Shown here one piece after another: positions 61,954 through 64,000 of a stretch of DNA of 64,000 nucleotides (position 1 is the stretch's first letter; each line of letters starts with the position of its first letter). Origin of the DNA: Paenibacillus thiaminolyticus (GTDB taxonomy: Bacteria > Bacillota > Bacilli > Paenibacillales > Paenibacillaceae); assembly GCF_007066085.1 (NCBI RefSeq), contig NZ_CP041405.1, positions 558,001 through 622,000 on the forward strand, given 5' to 3'. Made by a program: the position numbers and the translations under genes. Below the pieces are notes generated by a model that was not told the DNA's origin, did no database searches, and saw only the letters and a program-made list of their open reading frames with translations.

Positions 61954-63552
61954 ATGGAGTTAGAAGCTTTTTTAAGACGACAGAACGAAGCGGTGAAGGA
62001 GCGGCTTGCCAAGATTGACGAAATGGGCTGGAAAGTCACATCTACCGGCGAACAGGAATGGAATGACCGGCTGGGGCAAGCTCAGAATGAATGGAGCCGT
62101 TATTGTTCGGACACAGACCAATTCCAGGAAGTCAAGATGTACAGAGCCCTTCCGAGCCTGTCCCCGCTTCAGCGCCGCCAGCTCGACGAGCTGCTCGCCA
62201 TGTTCGGCAAGCAGCAGCTGGATCCGGAGCTTGCCGCCCAATCGGCGGATATGACAAAAAAGCTCGTCGACGTATTCAATAACTACCGTCCCACAATGGA
62301 CGGCAAGCCGGTCTCGAACAACGATCTGCGTTCGATACTGGAGAACGGCGCGGATACGGAACTGCGCAAGCGGGCCTGGCTGGCCACCAAGCAGATTGCG
62401 GTCCGGATTGAAGACCAGCTGCTTGCGCTCGTGGAGCAGCGCAATCGGGAAGCGCGCTCCCTTGGGTACGACAATTACTATCAGATGAGCTACGCGCTGC
62501 AGGATCTGGATGTGGAGGAATCGTTCGCGATCTTCAGCGAGCTGCTGGAGTTAAGCGAGGAGCCCTATAAGGAAGTGAAGCGGGAGATTGACGAAGACAC
62601 CTGCCTCCGGTTCGGCATTCGCGGCGACCAGCTTCGGCCATGGCATTATACGGATCCTTTTTTCCAGATCGCCCCGCCCCAAGGCCAATGGAGCATGAAC
62701 GAAGAACTGCAGGAGCGGCGGTTAGAGGATATCGTCCTGCACACTTTCCGCGATATGGGATTGGAGATCGCCGATATTATGGCCATAAGCGATCTGTATC
62801 CGCGGGACAAAAAATACCCGTTCGGCTATTGCACAAGCATGGGCCGGGAAGGCCAGCCCCGCATCATGATGAGCATCGATGCGAGTGAGTTCTGGCTGAG
62901 CGCGATGCTGCACGAGTTCGGGCATGCGGCGTATGACAAATATATCGATCCGTCGCTGCCGTTCCTGCTGCGCAAGCCTGCCCATACGCTGACGACCGAA
63001 GGGATCGCGATGCTGTTCGGCAGAATGACGAAGCAGTCCGAATGGATGCAGCGGTATATTTTCGCAAATCGTCCGCATGCTGCGTTCATGCAGGAGGAAG
63101 CTTCGGTTAAGCAGGCACTGCGCCGGAATATGCTGGTCAGCATGCGATGGTATCTCGTGTTCACCATGTTCGAGCGCGAGCTGTACGAGCATTCCGGCAG
63201 CGGGAAGGAGCTGAATGAGCGCTGGTGGCAGCTCGTCCGGCGGATTCAGCATCTCCAGCCGCCCGAGCATACCCATTATCCGGACTGGGCGGCGAAAATG
63301 CACTTCTCGCTCGCCCCGGTCAGCTATCAGAATTACATATTGGGAGAGCTGACTGCATCTCAATTGCAGCATTATATCGAGGCCAACATATCGCGGCCTA
63401 TGTATACCCCGGAGACCGGCGCTTATTTGAAGGAGCGATTTTTCTCCTCCGGTGCGGCGCTATCCTGGAACGAGAAGCTGCGGGAGGCCACAGGAGAGCC
63501 GCTCCAGCCGCGTTACTTCGTGGAGCAGTTCGTCCGCCACTCCCGCGCGTAG
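61954..63552 (+). CDS. M3-family oligoendopeptidase
   Basis: 532-aa cytoplasmic zinc peptidase cleaving short peptides. The zinc motif is HEFGH in MLHEFGHAAYDKYI (HExxH of M3, with Gly before the second His), and the third ligand Glu lies in LTTEGIAMLFGRMTK. The N-terminal helical domain is shorter than in PepF (about 600 aa). ATG behind GGAGG. Monocistronic with a terminator. Confidence 0.92.
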   Translation: MELEAFLRRQNEAVKERLAKIDEMGWKVTSTGEQEWNDRLGQAQNEWSRYCSDTDQFQEVKMYRALPSLSPLQRRQLDELLAMFGKQQLDPELAAQSADMTKKLVDVFNNYRPTMDGKPVSNNDLRSILENGADTELRKRAWLATKQIAVRIEDQLLALVEQRNREARSLGYDNYYQMSYALQDLDVEESFAIFSELLELSEEPYKEVKREIDEDTCLRFGIRGDQLRPWHYTDPFFQIAPPQGQWSMNEELQERRLEDIVLHTFRDMGLEIADIMAISDLYPRDKKYPFGYCTSMGREGQPRIMMSIDASEFWLSAMLHEFGHAAYDKYIDPSLPFLLRKPAHTLTTEGIAMLFGRMTKQSEWMQRYIFANRPHAAFMQEEASVKQALRRNMLVSMRWYLVFTMFERELYEHSGSGKELNERWWQLVRRIQHLQPPEHTHYPDWAAKMHFSLAPVSYQNYILGELTASQLQHYIEANISRPMYTPETGAYLKERFFSSGAALSWNEKLREATGEPLQPRYFVEQFVRHSRA

Positions 63553-63568
63553 CTCCCCCAACAGCAAC

Positions 63569-63598
63569 AGAGCCTTCATGACGGATCATGAAGGCTCT
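63569..63598. terminator. Terminator after the peptidase gene
   Basis: Perfect 12-bp stem AGAGCCTTCATG / CATGAAGGCTCT, loop 6 nt, then TCTCCTT; lies between convergent genes. Confidence 0.8.
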
Positions 63599-63613
63599 TC
63601 TCCTTATTTCGGA

Positions 63614-63745
63614 CTAATACATGCGATGATAGATTCCCATCTGTGCGACATCTCTTGCAGCCAGCATGTTTCGGGGCACCGGCTCATTTTCCCTGCCGAG
63701 CTTCAGCAGAAGCCAGAGCAGTGAATCGTCCAGGTATGCCATCAT
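63614..63745 (-). CDS. 43-aa small protein downstream of the azoreductase gene
   Basis: Minus strand ATG-ATG behind TAGGAGGAGGAG. Reads MMAYLDDSLLWLLLKLGREN, then EPVPRNMLAARDVAQMGIYH and ends RMY. A leucine-rich amphipathic helix and an Arg-rich end, no family recognised. It starts 16 bp after the azoreductase stop, so co-transcription is likely. A very good ribosome site supports real translation. Confidence 0.65.
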   Translation of the reverse strand: MMAYLDDSLLWLLLKLGRENEPVPRNMLAARDVAQMGIYHRMY

Positions 63746-63761
63746 ATTTCTACTCCTCCTC

Positions 63762-64000
63762 CTAGAAGGCTGCCGCCGTCTTCATCGCGGCCGCTATGCC
63801 TTGGTCAATCATGCGCTCCCGATGCTCCGGATATTGATCATGCCCTTCCACGATGACGGTGACGATGTCTTGAATACCCAACAGCTCCAGATTGTGCTTC
63901 ATCCAGCTCACGGCCATTTCCTGCTCCGCCGCCGGACCGCTGGAATAGACTCCCCCGCGGGCATTCAGCAGCGCTGCCTTTTTGTTGCCGAGCATGCCGA
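63762..64000 (-). CDS. azoR: FMN-dependent NADH-azoreductase, C-terminal part (gene runs off the window)
   Basis: About 79 C-terminal residues of an AzoR-type flavoprotein: ALLLNARGGVYSSGPAAEQE matches the FMN-binding ARGG-x-YS-GPA motif, then MKHNLELLGIQDIVTVIVEGHDQ and a closing helix IAAAMKTAAAF. The open frame continues past the right window edge. Reduces quinones and azo compounds with NADH. Confidence 0.9.
   Translation of the reverse strand, partial: GMLGNKKAALLNARGGVYSSGPAAEQEMAVSWMKHNLELLGIQDIVTVIVEGHDQYPEHRERMIDQGIAAAMKTAAAF

Overview
The window looks like chromosomal DNA of a Paenibacillus, most likely of the P. alvei / P. thiaminolyticus group. The reasons are a cholesterol-dependent cytolysin very like alveolysin, strong AAGGAGG ribosome sites, many TTG/GTG starts, Bacillales-type operons and an intergenic hairpin repeat that occurs twice. 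The species is an inference; the Bacillales assignment is firm.

Layout. 0-4.2 kb: arsenic resistance, with arsD-arsA facing arsR-acr3-arsC across a divergent promoter pair. 4.2-8.0 kb: a MATE exporter and a fused glutathione synthetase gshF. 8.0-8.8 kb: gene-free, rich in palindromes. 8.8-24.9 kb, all minus strand: a glycyl-radical-enzyme microcompartment (BMC) locus for anaerobic choline breakdown. CutC splits choline to trimethylamine and acetaldehyde and CutD activates it. An aldehyde dehydrogenase, PduL and an iron alcohol dehydrogenase process the aldehyde inside a shell built from seven hexamer-type genes and one vertex pentamer, with EutJ-, EutQ- and EutT-like accessory proteins. A PocR-type sensor kinase with an AraC-type response regulator, and a DMT transporter operon, follow at the 3' side. 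A choline-kinase-like gene diverges from the operon at 25.2 kb.

26.7-30 kb: secreted cytolysin and an MGT-type glycosyltransferase. 30-40.4 kb: one long minus-strand operon for leucine/branched-chain keto acid oxidation: BkdAA-BkdAB-BkdB, acyl-CoA dehydrogenase, biotin carboxylase, biotin carrier, HMG-CoA lyase, enoyl-CoA hydratase and carboxyltransferase. Its E3 subunit is not in the window. A LysR gene lies behind a terminator at its end. 40.6-43.8 kb: a DadA-like oxidase and three small exported proteins.

43.8-49.3 kb is the most unusual part: an AT-rich accessory island with an HTH-TPR (RRNPP-like) regulator, a frameshifted secreted-type protein, and three small membrane-protein genes. 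Each membrane gene is preceded by the same protein tail (intact or as a short remnant) and followed by its own terminator. The island also holds a fragment of a second regulator, duplicated decaying segments and two unannotated mini-ORFs (40 and 25 aa). I read it as an effector/immunity-like cassette array under peptide-responsive control; this is a hypothesis.

49.6-55 kb: a thiol/quinone-stress-like gene set (SnoaL-like, nitroreductase, DsbA/FrnE-like, DoxX), an ArsR-type regulator with an MFS exporter, and a DedA-like protein. 55.4-57.4 kb: a VanRS-like two-component system. 57.4-60.2 kb: a tandem hairpin repeat array split by an IS256-family element with an exact 8-bp target duplication; its transposase is frameshifted. 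60.2-64 kb: an MFS exporter, an M3 oligoendopeptidase, a 43-aa mini-ORF and the 3' end of an azoreductase gene.
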